Shown here: in pieces, positions 35,283 to 44,088 of the stretch
Position numbering within the stretch: position 1 is the first letter of the stretch
Layout of the letters: every line of letters starts with the position of its first letter
Source: Nonomuraea sp. PA05
GTDB taxonomy: Bacteria > Actinomycetota > Actinomycetes > Streptosporangiales > Streptosporangiaceae
Direction: 5' to 3'
Length of the DNA: 64,000 nt
NCBI RefSeq assembly: GCF_008086045.1
Contig: NZ_VSEY01000006.1
Span: 248,001-312,000 of the forward strand
The notes under the pieces: model-generated
Seen by the model: only the letters and a program-made list of their open reading frames with translations
The model's database searches: none
What the model was told of the DNA's origin: nothing
Position numbers and translations under genes: made by a program

Positions 35283-35594
35283 TCAGGCGGCGGAGATGCC
35301 GGCGCTGGCCGCGCGGCGCATGCGACGGCGACGCTCGCTGGCGCGCTCGTCCTCGTTGAGACCGCCCCACGTGCCGTACTTCTCCGGCCGGGACAGCGCG
35401 TAGTCTAGGCACTCGTTGCGGACGGGGCACTGGGCGCAGATCGCCTTGGCCTTCCGCTCGCGTACGTCCCGCTCGGGCTGCCGCTCCCCATCGGGGCCGA
35501 AGAAGAGCACGAGGTCCTCACCCCGGCACGCGGCATCATCCTGCCAACCCCAGCTGGGGCGCGGGCGGGCGAGCTGCCGACGTACCTGAGACAT
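35283..35594 (-). CDS. WhiB-family [4Fe-4S] transcription regulator (WhiB1/WblE-like)
   Basis: A 103-residue protein. The four cluster cysteines are C23 (AACRGED), C53/C56 (ICAQCPV) and C62 (NECLDYA); the G[VI]WGG-type turn is GTWGG (74-78), followed by a basic tail (ASERRRRMRRAAS) for DNA binding. The short spacing and EKYGTWGGLNEDER fit the WblE/WhiB1 subgroup, which responds to NO and oxygen. ATG 35594 has GAAGGTGG about 7 nt upstream. Confidence 0.92.
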   Translation of the reverse strand: MSQVRRQLARPRPSWGWQDDAACRGEDLVLFFGPDGERQPERDVRERKAKAICAQCPVRNECLDYALSRPEKYGTWGGLNEDERASERRRRMRRAASAGISAA

Positions 35595-35694
35595 GAGAAA
35601 ACCACCTTCGTGAGAGGTATTTCGGTAATTGAGCCGCATTGGACGCTTTTGGCGTCACTGTTCCAACGCAACGTCGGGCCGTGATGTTCCCTCT

Positions 35695-36609
35695 TCAGGC
35701 GAGTGCGGGCGTGGCGTACCGCACAGGCGTGAGCCTGTCCAGCGAAACCAGCCGGTAGGTGGTGATCGTCTCGGCGCAAGCCGTACCACACGGCGCCGTG
35801 AACGCCGATGGTTCGATCACAACCTGGAGCCGGACGTCGCCGCAGCGCACAATGGCTTCGGTGACGTCGCCGTCCGTCCTGGAGGATTCCACGGCCACCG
35901 CGCCGACGGAGCACTCTCCCGTATGGGCTCGGGCGAAGTGCTCGACGGCCTGCAATGGCTCAGGGATGCCTGCGCGTCCCCGGTAGCGGTCGAGAATGAT
36001 CTCGCCCGACCGGTACGCGTTAGCCGCTGCCGATGCAGCAGCCTGAGACATGCTGCCGTAGAAAATTCCGTGTGGCAAGCACACGAGGTTGGCGGCGTAG
36101 CGATCGCCGCCAACATGTGACGTTTCCCACACTCTGTCCGGCAAGATTTCGGCCAGGGACCGAGCGAGGGGTAGTCCAATGCGGGCGCAGCACACATTGC
36201 GCTTGGCGTGCGTGCAGACCAGAAATACCGGCTCGTCTTCAAGTATGCAGGACTCCGGGACCACTCCGGCCACGAGCGCGTCCAGGTCAAGATCGTCGGG
36301 ACCTGCGACGACTCCCTGCGCTATCCAGGGGTGCTCGCCCTCCGCGTAGCCCACTAGCACACGGATCCCCTGCTCCCGTGGGCGGGTCCGCTTGCCGGGA
36401 CGGCGGATGAGCTGGGGCCTGATACCGCGTTCGAGCGCCCGATGGACGAGTTTCGAGATTTCTGCAGGAAGTTCGAAGTTTTCCAGGCGCGAAGGCCAGG
36501 CTCCGGTGTATTCGATGAGCAGCCACAGGCGGGCTCCCACGGTGGCACTGGCCAGTGTGGGCACCTCGCCGGTGTGGCATCCCATCGGATGCTCGCAGCC
36601 CCTCGCCAA
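35695..36609 (-). CDS. Sucrase/ferredoxin-like protein (thioredoxin-like Fe-S fold), iron-regulated
   Basis: A 304-residue protein of the sucrase/ferredoxin-like family. The thioredoxin-like core has VCTHAKRNVCCARIGLPLAR (C132, C140, C141) and VWETSHVGGDRYAANLVCLP (H165, C177), which hold a [2Fe-2S] cluster in related proteins. TTG 36609 with AAGGGGG 8 nt upstream starts MARGCEHPMGCHTGE; CEHPMGC adds two Cys. An IdeR/DtxR iron box ends 26 bp before the start, so expression should rise under iron limitation, suggesting a ferric-siderophore reductase or similar role (inference). Confidence 0.82.
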   Translation of the reverse strand: MARGCEHPMGCHTGEVPTLASATVGARLWLLIEYTGAWPSRLENFELPAEISKLVHRALERGIRPQLIRRPGKRTRPREQGIRVLVGYAEGEHPWIAQGVVAGPDDLDLDALVAGVVPESCILEDEPVFLVCTHAKRNVCCARIGLPLARSLAEILPDRVWETSHVGGDRYAANLVCLPHGIFYGSMSQAAASAAANAYRSGEIILDRYRGRAGIPEPLQAVEHFARAHTGECSVGAVAVESSRTDGDVTEAIVRCGDVRLQVVIEPSAFTAPCGTACAETITTYRLVSLDRLTPVRYATPALA

Positions 36610-36635
36610 CGCCCCTGCCCCCTTCTCGATCCGAC

Positions 36636-36654
36636 TTAGGTAAGACTAACCTAA
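36636..36654. promoter_or_regulatory. Iron box (IdeR/DtxR/DmdR operator)
   Basis: ttaggtaagactaacctaa matches the 19-bp consensus TTAGGTTAGGCTAACCTAA at 17 positions. It overlaps the expected promoter of the sucrase/ferredoxin-like gene. Confidence 0.85.
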
Positions 36655-36667
36655 CGGATCGGCGGGT

Positions 36668-38164
36668 TTAGGTGCGGGAGAACCGGTCCAGAACGTCCCG
36701 TGTCGCGGGCAGGGCGCGATCCCTGTCCCGCCCGACCAGGCCGATCCTGGTCCGCCTGTCCAGCAGGTCGCCCTCGTCGAGCGCGCCCTCGTGCAGGACC
36801 GACCAGAGCAGCTCGCCCTTGGTCAGGCCGAGCCCGACCTCCTCCGGGTGCTCCTTGACGAGCTCGTGCACGGACTCGGCCTCGGAGCCGTACCGCTCGG
36901 CCAGGCGGGCGGGCACTCCCGGCGGGCGCGGACCGGCCCCGGCGAGCGGGACGCGCCGGGTGCGGCAGCGGCGAGCCCGGAGCTTCCCATCCGAGACCGC
37001 TCGATCCACCGCGTCCTCGGCCATGCGGCGATATGTCGTCAGCTTGCCCCCTACGACGGTCACGACACCGTCCTGCGAGAACACCGCGTGCTCCCGCGAC
37101 AGGTCGGCCGTCCTGCCGTCGGCGGCCAGGAGCGGCCTGAGGCCCGCGTAGGAGCCCGCAACCGCCTCCCTGGTCACTGGGACCTCAAGAACCCCGTTCA
37201 GCACCTCCAGGAGCGTCCTGACGTCCTCCTCGGGCACCTCGGGGACGTCCGGCACCGGCCCGTCCACCGGCTCGTCGGTCAGACCCACATGAATGCGGCC
37301 ATCCGGCTGCGGCAGCACCAGCGCGAAGCGGTTGCTCTCACCGGGGATGGGCACGTGCAGGCCCGCGATCAGCCCCGGCAGAGTGCCCGGCTCCAGGACG
37401 AGGTGGCTGCCGCGCGACGGGCGCAGCCGTACCTGGGGGTCGAGCGTGCCCGCCCACACCCCGGCGGCGTTGATCACCACCTTGGCGCGGATCGTGAACT
37501 CCTCGCCCGTCAGCTCGTCGCGCACCTCGGCCCCGTGACCCGTCAGGCGCAGCGCGCGGCAGCGGGTCAGCACCCGCGCCCCGTGCGCGGCGGCGGTCCG
37601 CGCGATGGCCACCACCAGGCGCGCGTCGTCGAGCAGCCGGCCGTCCCACGACAGCAGCGCGCCGCGCAGCCCCTCGGTGCGCAGCACGGGCGCCAGCGTG
37701 TGGGCGCGGGCCGCGTTCAGCCGGGTCGGGCCCGGCAGCAGGCGGCGCGGCGTGCGCGCGGCGGCCCGCAGCCCGTCGCCGAGCCGGTAGCCGGTCATCA
37801 CCAGCGCCGCCTGGCGGCGGGAGACCTCAGGGGTCAGCGGCAGCACGTACGGGTGCGCTCTGACCAGGTGCGGAGCCGTACGGCGGAGCAGGATGCCGCG
37901 TTCGGCCGCGCTCTCGTACGCCACGCCCACCTGCCCCTTGGCCAGGTAGCGCAGGCCGCCGTGCACCATCTTGGAGCTCCACCTGGAGGTGCCGAAAGCC
38001 AGGTCGTGGGCGTCGATCGCCGCTACGCTCAGCCCCCTGGTGGCGGCGTCGAGCGCCGCGCCCGCGCCCGTCGCGCCGAGCCCCACCACCAGCACGTCCA
38101 CCTGTTCTTCCGCGACCCGGCGCAGCTCCCTGGAGCGTCTGGCGGCGTTCAGCGAGCTATCCAA
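36668..38164 (-). CDS. glpD: Glycerol-3-phosphate dehydrogenase (FAD, aerobic)
   Basis: A 498-residue flavoenzyme that oxidises sn-glycerol 3-phosphate to DHAP at the membrane. The FAD-binding start is VDVLVVGLGATGAGAALDAA; SRWSSKMVHGGLRYLAKGQV, KVVINAAGVWAGTLD, RPSRGSHLVL and VVTVVGGKLTTYRRMAEDAV are GlpD signatures. The start is TTG 38164, inside the last codons of the TetR gene (8-nt overlap), so the two genes are coupled. Confidence 0.92.
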   Translation of the reverse strand: MDSSLNAARRSRELRRVAEEQVDVLVVGLGATGAGAALDAATRGLSVAAIDAHDLAFGTSRWSSKMVHGGLRYLAKGQVGVAYESAAERGILLRRTAPHLVRAHPYVLPLTPEVSRRQAALVMTGYRLGDGLRAAARTPRRLLPGPTRLNAARAHTLAPVLRTEGLRGALLSWDGRLLDDARLVVAIARTAAAHGARVLTRCRALRLTGHGAEVRDELTGEEFTIRAKVVINAAGVWAGTLDPQVRLRPSRGSHLVLEPGTLPGLIAGLHVPIPGESNRFALVLPQPDGRIHVGLTDEPVDGPVPDVPEVPEEDVRTLLEVLNGVLEVPVTREAVAGSYAGLRPLLAADGRTADLSREHAVFSQDGVVTVVGGKLTTYRRMAEDAVDRAVSDGKLRARRCRTRRVPLAGAGPRPPGVPARLAERYGSEAESVHELVKEHPEEVGLGLTKGELLWSVLHEGALDEGDLLDRRTRIGLVGRDRDRALPATRDVLDRFSRT

Positions 38165-38666
38165 GGTAGGCCTCCAGCAGGGCGGCGAGCTCGGTGTCGA
38201 GCTCGTCCAGCGTGACGGGGTCGAGCATGGTCGGGGCGGACAGCAGGAACGACTGGGCCACCAGCAGCACCGCCCTGGCTTTGGCCGGATCGCCGACGAC
38301 CGGCTCCAGCACCTCCAGGATGGCCTTGTGGCTGGCGCCGCGCCTATCCAGCAGGTACGGCACCAGCAGCTCCGGGTCCGCCTCCACGATCTTGCGCCAC
38401 AGCGGGTGCTCGCGCAGCCCCCTGACGCCGGCCACGACCGCGCGTACGGGATCGGACAGGTCGAGCCCCTCGACCACCCGCACCCACTCCCTGGTCATCA
38501 GGTCGGCCACCAGCGTGCGCACGTCGGGCCAGCGGCGGTAGAGCGTCATCCGCGACACCCCGGCGCGCCGCGCCACGTCCGTGAGCGTCGTCCTGCGCAC
38601 CCCGTAGGCCAGCACACAGTCGCGTGCCGCGTCCAGCACGCCCTCATTGTGACGAATCGACGTCAT
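38157..38666 (-). CDS. TetR-family regulator of the glpD unit
   Basis: A 169-residue regulator. The HTH is TLTDVARRAGVSRMTLYRRW in residues about 28-47; the ligand domain follows. It is coupled to glpD and divergent from the AGPS-like oxidase (their 5' ends overlap or abut near 38665-38698), so it likely controls both. The intergenic stretch atgtgtcacagtgtaagcgt is a candidate operator region. Confidence 0.87.
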   Translation of the reverse strand: MTSIRHNEGVLDAARDCVLAYGVRRTTLTDVARRAGVSRMTLYRRWPDVRTLVADLMTREWVRVVEGLDLSDPVRAVVAGVRGLREHPLWRKIVEADPELLVPYLLDRRGASHKAILEVLEPVVGDPAKARAVLLVAQSFLLSAPTMLDPVTLDELDTELAALLEAYLG

Positions 38667-38697
38667 GTGTCACAGTGTAAGCGTGACTGGAGAACCG

Positions 38698-40263
38698 ATG
38701 TCGTGGTCCGGCTGGGGAGACCCCGCCAAGGCCCGCGAGCTGCCCGAGCCGGTGCGGGCGCTGCTGCACGACCTGCTCGGCGTGCGCGCGCCCGGCACGC
38801 CCGCCGCCGCGCTGGAGGAGATCGCGCTCCCGGCGGTCGCGCTGGCGGAGCCGCTGCTCGGCGCGCTCGCCGAGGTCGTCGGCGAGGCGAACGTGCTGAC
38901 CGGCCACGAGGCCCGCGTCCGGCACACGCGCGGCAAGTCCACCCCCGACCTGCTGCGCATGCGCGCGGGCGACGGCTCGGCCGCTCCGGACGCCGTGGTG
39001 CTGCCCGGCTCGCACGACGAGGTGGCCGAGCTGCTGCGGCTGTGCTCGCGCGAGCGCGTCGCGGTCGTGCCCTTCGGCGGCGGCACCTCGGTGGTGGGCG
39101 GGCTGGCCGCCGACCGCGCGGGGTTCGCCGGGGTGATCGCGCTGGACCTGGGGCGGCTCGACCGGCTGCGGTCCGTGGACGAGGAGTCCATGATCGCGGA
39201 GTTCGAGCCGGGAGTGCGGGCTCCGGACGCCGAGCGGCTGCTGTCCGTGCGCGGGCTGACGCTGGGGCACTTCCCCCAGTCCTTCGAGTACGCCACGCTG
39301 GGCGGCTTCGCCGCCGCCCGGTCCAGCGGGCAGGCCTCGGCCGGGTACGGCCGCTTCGACGACATGGTCGCCGGGCTCACGCTGGCCACGCCCGCGGGCA
39401 TCCTGGAGCTCGGGCGCGCCCCCAAGTCGGCCGCCGGGCCCGATCTGCGGCAGCTCGTGCTCGGGTCCGAGGGGGCCTTCGGGGTGATCACGTCGCTGCG
39501 GCTGCGGGTCCGCAGGGCTCCCCGCGAGCGGCGGTACGAAGGGTGGCGGTTCGCCTCGTTCCAGGAGGGATCGGCCGCTGTGCGGGCGCTCGCCCAGGAA
39601 GGTCCTGTGCCGACCGTGCTGCGCCTCTCTGACGAGACCGAGACGATGATCGGCCTGGCCAAGCCGGAGGAGATCGGCTCCGGCGGCTCCGGGGGGTGCC
39701 TGCTGATCGCCGGGTACGAGGGGGAGCGGGTCGGCAGCCGGCATGCCGCCGCCTCCGCCGTGCTGGCCCGGGCGGGCGGTGAGCCGCTCGGGGCCGAGCC
39801 GGGCGAGGCGTGGGAGCACGGTCGCTTCTCCGCCCCGTACCTGCGCGACTCCCTGCTCGCCGCCGGCGCCACCGTCGAGACGCTGGAGACGGCCGGCTTC
39901 TGGGCGAACCTGCCGCGCCTGTACGACGCGGTCCGGCTGGCCCTGCTCGGGGCGCTCGGCTCGCCGCTCGTCATGTGTCACATCTCGCACGTGTACGAGA
40001 CCGGCGCCTCGCTGTACTTCACCGTCGTGACGCCGCAGGACGGCGACCCGGTGGCGCAGTGGGAGCGGGCCAAGGCGGCGGTGAACGCGGCCATCGTGGC
40101 GGCGGGCGGCACGATCACGCACCACCACGGGGTGGGGCGGGACCACCTGGACGCCTACGCGAGCGAGATCGGGCCCGTGGGTGCGGGGGTGCTGCGTGCG
40201 GTCAAGGCCGAGCTCGACCCGGCCGGGATACTCAACCCCGGCGTGCTCGTCCCGCGAGGCTGA
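38698..40263 (+). CDS. FAD-linked oxidase, alkyl-DHAP synthase-like
   Basis: A 521-residue VAO-type flavoprotein. FAD domain motifs: VVLPGSHDEVAELLRLCSRE, VVPFGGGTSVVGGL, LGHFPQSFEYATLGGFAAAR and LVLGSEGAFGVITSLRLRVR. The C-terminal TITHHHGVGRDHLDAY segment with a His triplet is diagnostic of alkyldihydroxyacetonephosphate synthase-like enzymes (ether lipid synthesis in eukaryotes). Bacterial members sit near glpD as here; true substrate unknown. ATG 38698 has TGGAGA 5 nt upstream; GTG 38683 and ATG 38665 are alternatives. Confidence 0.85.
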   Translation: MSWSGWGDPAKARELPEPVRALLHDLLGVRAPGTPAAALEEIALPAVALAEPLLGALAEVVGEANVLTGHEARVRHTRGKSTPDLLRMRAGDGSAAPDAVVLPGSHDEVAELLRLCSRERVAVVPFGGGTSVVGGLAADRAGFAGVIALDLGRLDRLRSVDEESMIAEFEPGVRAPDAERLLSVRGLTLGHFPQSFEYATLGGFAAARSSGQASAGYGRFDDMVAGLTLATPAGILELGRAPKSAAGPDLRQLVLGSEGAFGVITSLRLRVRRAPRERRYEGWRFASFQEGSAAVRALAQEGPVPTVLRLSDETETMIGLAKPEEIGSGGSGGCLLIAGYEGERVGSRHAAASAVLARAGGEPLGAEPGEAWEHGRFSAPYLRDSLLAAGATVETLETAGFWANLPRLYDAVRLALLGALGSPLVMCHISHVYETGASLYFTVVTPQDGDPVAQWERAKAAVNAAIVAAGGTITHHHGVGRDHLDAYASEIGPVGAGVLRAVKAELDPAGILNPGVLVPRG

Positions 40264-40316
40264 GACGCGGGCCCTTCGGATCGGGCGAGGCAGGCCGGGC
40301 GGGCGAGGTGGTTCGG

Positions 40317-40376
40317 CGGGTTCAGCCGGGCGGGTTCAGTCGGGCGGGTTCAGCCGGGCGGGTTCAGCCGGGCGGG
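40317..40376. repeat. 14-bp tandem repeat that includes a stop codon
   Basis: ggcgggttcagccg recurs four times at 14-bp spacing; the last unit holds the stop codon of the minus-strand gene ending at 40364. Confidence 0.85.
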
Positions 40377-40777
40377 GGCGGGAGGCGGTCGGCCTCGGCG
40401 AGCGTGGCGGCGGCGTCGCTGAAGCGGTGCAGTGCCTCCTGCACCTCGGCCAGCCGACGCAGCGAGAGCCCCAGCGCCCCGCCGCCGGTCGAGCGGGTCA
40501 GCGCCACCGCCTCCTGGGCCAGCGGCAGCGCCTCCGTGGCGCGCCCCTTGGCCAGCATCAGCCTCGCGGTCGTGCGCAGGCTCCGGGCGAGCAGCGGGTT
40601 GTGCTCCGGCGACTGCGCGGCCAGCGCCCGGCTTCTCGCGATCGCCTCGCCGGCGCTGTTGAGCGCGGAGCTCCCGGCCCAGCGCGGCCGGTTCGCGGCG
40701 AAGGCGAGCAGACCCTCGATGGCCGCCACGGCGGAGGTGCCTTTGCGGGTCGCGTCGTCCGGGCTGTTACGGGTCAT
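40364..40777 (-). CDS. TPR-like helical repeat protein
   Basis: A 137-residue protein. Helical pairs such as NPLLARSLRTTARLMLAKGR and ATEALPLAQEAVALTRSTGG, then LGLSLRRLAEVQEALHRFSD and AAATLAEADRLP, have the tetratricopeptide pattern. A protein-interaction role is likely. It ends in PPPPG, and its terminus merges into the 14-bp repeat. ATG 40777 has AGGAGG upstream. Confidence 0.72.
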   Translation of the reverse strand: MTRNSPDDATRKGTSAVAAIEGLLAFAANRPRWAGSSALNSAGEAIARSRALAAQSPEHNPLLARSLRTTARLMLAKGRATEALPLAQEAVALTRSTGGGALGLSLRRLAEVQEALHRFSDAAATLAEADRLPPPPG

Positions 40778-40905
40778 GGGAGCCTCCTAGGCAGTCCCAA
40801 CCGCTTGCTTGGGGGGTGAGGCTACACCATTGCGCACCTTCTGTGTTCCCAACGGTACGGAGCGTTCAGGTCGCGCAAAAGGTAGATCACGGTAAAGATG
40901 AGGTC

Positions 40906-42393
40906 ATGGTGGAAGTCGCGGCGGAGCGCGGAAAGCAGGTTTCCTCCCGGATCTCTGAGGAGGGTGCAGGTTGGGCCTGTGTGCAACCAGGTACGTTTGC
41001 GCAGCTCAGGCCCGACAAGCAAGGCTTTACCTGGTTGAATGTACGTACGCTCTGGCTGTCTCGCAACGAGATCCTTGCCGGGTTGTTCGGAGACCCGTCA
41101 GGGGAGGTGCGGGCGCGCTGGGTGGAGTCCCAGGAAGCGCGCGGCATTGATCCGGAATTTCGCATCAAACCGTCCGTCGGGAGTCATTTCAGTTTCCTTC
41201 TGCTTGGGGATACAGGCGAAGGAGATGCATCCCAGTACGCCGTTGTTCCCGGCATGCTGAAACTCGGGCAGGACACGTCTTTCGCCATCATCGCCAGCGA
41301 CGTGATCTATCCGACGGGGTCGGGCAACGAGTACGGCGCCAAGTTCTTCCGCCCGTACCAGGACTACGACGCACCCATCTACGCGATCCCCGGCAACCAC
41401 GACTGGTACGACGGGCTCGGCGGCTTCATGCGCGTCTTCTGCGACGCGCCGCCGCTCAAGCCGAAGCCGGACCGCGGGCTGCGCGGCCTGCTGTGGCGCA
41501 AGCCGGAGACCATCGACGAGACCGGGCTGGCCGAGGCGCGCAAGCTCAGGGGCAGGCCGTCGCAGCAGGCCGCGCAGCCGGGGCCGTACTGGACGATCGA
41601 GAGCGACAGCCTGCTCGTCGTGGGCGTGGACACCGGCATCAGGAACGTGATCGACCAGAAGCAGACCGCCTGGCTGCGCCGTGTCTCGCTCGACCCGCGG
41701 CGGAAGATCCTGGTGACCGGCAAGCCGATCTACACCGCGAACGCGTACAAGCCGTCGCCGCTGGAGGGCGGCGGGACGATCGACGACATCGTGCGCGACC
41801 CGGCACACCGGTACGTCGCGGCCATCGGCGGCGACGTGCACAACTACCAGCGATACCCGGTCAAGGTGGGCGACCGGGTGATCCAGTACGTCGTGTCGGG
41901 CGGCGGCGGGGCGTTCATGCACGCCACGCACACCATCGGGCGCGTGGACGTCTCCGGCGTGCACGAGGACGCGTTCAAGTGCTATCCGCTGCGCGGCGAC
42001 TCGCTGTCCTTCTACAGCCAGCTCTACGCCAAGCGGCTGCGGATGAAGTGGCTCTGCCTGACGCCTTCCGAGGCGTTGTGCATCATGTCGGAGCACATCA
42101 GGAACGAGCCGGTCAGAAGCCCCACGGGGCCCGTGAAGATCACCCGGCGGATGCGGTGGGCGGCGCGGCTGCTCGGAGGCTGGCCGTGGCCGTTCCGGCT
42201 GCCGGTGGACAAGGTGTTCCACCGCTTCCTGTCCGAGTTGTCCGACTGGGACACGCCGCCGTTCTTCAAGCAGTTCCTGCACGCCACCGTGACCCCGGAG
42301 GAGCTGACGTTGCGGTGCTTCGCGGCCACGGGGTGCCTGGCGCAGGAGCTGGAGCCGCCGCTTGAGGACGAGGTGCGGATCAGCCTCGCCTGA
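40906..42393 (+). CDS. Metallophosphoesterase
   Basis: A 495-residue calcineurin-like phosphoesterase. Metal-site motifs: FLLLGDTGEGDASQYAV, IIASDVIYPTGSGNEYGAKF, YAIPGNHDWYDGLGGFM (GNHD) and AAIGGDVHNYQRYPV. The first motif is GDTG rather than the usual GDxH, and the GDxx block reads ASDVIYP, as in a distinct actinobacterial/cyanobacterial branch. No signal peptide. ATG 40906 follows GATGAGG; an earlier in-frame start is possible. Confidence 0.85.
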   Translation: MVEVAAERGKQVSSRISEEGAGWACVQPGTFAQLRPDKQGFTWLNVRTLWLSRNEILAGLFGDPSGEVRARWVESQEARGIDPEFRIKPSVGSHFSFLLLGDTGEGDASQYAVVPGMLKLGQDTSFAIIASDVIYPTGSGNEYGAKFFRPYQDYDAPIYAIPGNHDWYDGLGGFMRVFCDAPPLKPKPDRGLRGLLWRKPETIDETGLAEARKLRGRPSQQAAQPGPYWTIESDSLLVVGVDTGIRNVIDQKQTAWLRRVSLDPRRKILVTGKPIYTANAYKPSPLEGGGTIDDIVRDPAHRYVAAIGGDVHNYQRYPVKVGDRVIQYVVSGGGGAFMHATHTIGRVDVSGVHEDAFKCYPLRGDSLSFYSQLYAKRLRMKWLCLTPSEALCIMSEHIRNEPVRSPTGPVKITRRMRWAARLLGGWPWPFRLPVDKVFHRFLSELSDWDTPPFFKQFLHATVTPEELTLRCFAATGCLAQELEPPLEDEVRISLA

Positions 42394-42435
42394 CCTCGGG
42401 CTTTTTTGTCGGAGAGGTTTGGCACCCTTGACCAC

Positions 42436-44079
42436 GTGTATGTCGTGGTCGCGGGGGAGACGGTGCTCCCGGTCGGTGCTGAGGGCGGTGGCCCCGGCGG
42501 CCGGGAGGCGGCGCCCCCGGCCGGGGGTCGCCCCGGCGACCGGGGGGCGGGGCTGCCGGGCGGTGGTCCTGACGGCCTCGCGCGTGCCGTGAGTGAACGG
42601 GAGGCGGCCGAGGGGCCGCGGTGGGTGTGGGCGGACGCGCGGGAGACGTACCCGCCGCTGCTGGAGCGGGGCGTGCGGGTGGCGCGCTGCCACGACCTCG
42701 CGCTCACCGAGGGCCTGCTGCTCGCGTACGAGGGCCGCTACGGCGAGCCCCGCTCGGCCAGGGCCGCGCACGCCAGGCTGCACGGCCTGCCGGTGCCCGG
42801 CGAGCAGCCGAACGCGCCGGGCACGCTGTTCGCGCCCGAGCCGCTCGGCGCGCGGGAGGTCGCCGAGGTGCTGGCCGACCAGCTCCGGCGCATCGCCGCG
42901 CTGCCCGAGCCCGGCCGGTTCCGGCTGCTGGTGGCGGCCGAGTCGGCCGGCGCGCTGGTCGCGGCCGAGATGGCGCACGAGGGCATGCCGTGGCGCAGGG
43001 ACGTGCACGACGCGCTGCTGACCGAGATGCTCGGCCCGCGCCCCGTCCACGGCATGCGCCCGGCCAGGCTGCAGGCGCTGGCCGACGAGGTGGCGGCCGC
43101 GTTCGGGCACCAGGTCAACCCCGACTCGGTGCAGCAGCTCGTCAAGGCGTTCAAAGGCGCGGGGGTGGCGCTGAAGACGACCAGGCAGTGGGAGCTCAAG
43201 CAGATCGACCATCCGGCGGTGCCGCCGCTGCTGGCCTACAAGGAGCTGGCCCGGCTGTTCAGCGCGCACGGGTGGACGTGGGCCGACCAGTGGGTGCGCG
43301 GCGGGCGGTTCAGGCCCGAGTACGTGGTGGGCGGCGTCGTGTCCGGGAGATGGGCCACCAACGGGGGCGGTGCGCTGCAGATCCCCAAGGTGATGCGGCG
43401 GGTCGTGATGGCCGACGACGGGTGGATGCTGGTCGTCGCGGACGCCGCGCAACTGGAGCCCCGGGTGCTGGCGGCGATGGCCGGCGACGTGGGGCTGGCC
43501 AGGGCGGCGGGGGAGATCGACCTGTACTCCGCGCTGGCGCAGTCGTTCGGCGGCGAGCGGGGCAACGCCAAGATCGCCATGCTGTCCGCGATGTACGGCG
43601 GCACCAGCGGCGACGCCTCCAAGCTGCTGGCGGTGATGCGGCAGCGCTTCCCGAAGGCCTACCAGTTCGTCGAGGACGCGGCCAAGGCGGGGGAGGAGGG
43701 GCGGCTCGTGCGGTCCTGGCTCGGGCGCACCAGTCCGCCGCCCTCTGAGCGGTGGAAGGAGCTGGTGTCCGGGCCCGAGGGCGGCCGGGCGGCCAGGGAT
43801 CGCGGGCGGTTCACGCGGAACTTCGTGGTGCAGGGCACGGCGGCGGAGTGGGCGCTGTCGTTGCTGGCCGTGTTGCGTGGGCGGCTGCCGGAGCCTGCGC
43901 GGCTGGTGTTCTTCCAGCACGACGAGGTGATGGTGCACTGCCCCGCCGAGCTGGCCGACGAGGTGATCGCGGCCGTGGCGGCCTCGGCGGCGGAGGCCAG
44001 CCGGTTGTTGTTCGGGGGGACGCCGGTGCGGTTCCCGATGGAGGCGGTGGCGGTCAAGTCCTACGCCGACGCCAAGTGA
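42436..44079 (+). CDS. PolA-like bifunctional 3'-5' exonuclease/DNA polymerase
   Basis: About 547 residues. The C-terminal half is family A polymerase-like: motif A VVADAAQLEPRVLAAMAGD, motif B RGNAKIAMLSAMYGGTSGD and motif C LVFFQHDEVMVHCP (HDE). The N-terminal 180 residues align with the 3'-5' exonuclease region but lack obvious DEDD carboxylates. There is no 5'-nuclease domain. This is the actinobacterial non-replicative PolA paralogue, possibly for repair. GTG 42436 (MYVVVAGE) is preferred; TTG 42406 is the most upstream in-frame start. Confidence 0.82.
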   Translation: MYVVVAGETVLPVGAEGGGPGGREAAPPAGGRPGDRGAGLPGGGPDGLARAVSEREAAEGPRWVWADARETYPPLLERGVRVARCHDLALTEGLLLAYEGRYGEPRSARAAHARLHGLPVPGEQPNAPGTLFAPEPLGAREVAEVLADQLRRIAALPEPGRFRLLVAAESAGALVAAEMAHEGMPWRRDVHDALLTEMLGPRPVHGMRPARLQALADEVAAAFGHQVNPDSVQQLVKAFKGAGVALKTTRQWELKQIDHPAVPPLLAYKELARLFSAHGWTWADQWVRGGRFRPEYVVGGVVSGRWATNGGGALQIPKVMRRVVMADDGWMLVVADAAQLEPRVLAAMAGDVGLARAAGEIDLYSALAQSFGGERGNAKIAMLSAMYGGTSGDASKLLAVMRQRFPKAYQFVEDAAKAGEEGRLVRSWLGRTSPPPSERWKELVSGPEGGRAARDRGRFTRNFVVQGTAAEWALSLLAVLRGRLPEPARLVFFQHDEVMVHCPAELADEVIAAVAASAAEASRLLFGGTPVRFPMEAVAVKSYADAK

Positions 44080-44088
44080 GCCCGCCCA

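Noticed and set aside
38657..38690. Strong TetR operator between the TetR and oxidase genes
   Set aside because: Only partial dyad symmetry around gtcatgtgtcac...gcgtgac; mentioned as candidate region but not scored as a site.
41098..43938. 946-codon minus-strand open frame
   Set aside because: It lies antisense to the phosphoesterase and polymerase genes, has Arg/His/Pro-biased composition and no motifs; high GC makes such frames common.
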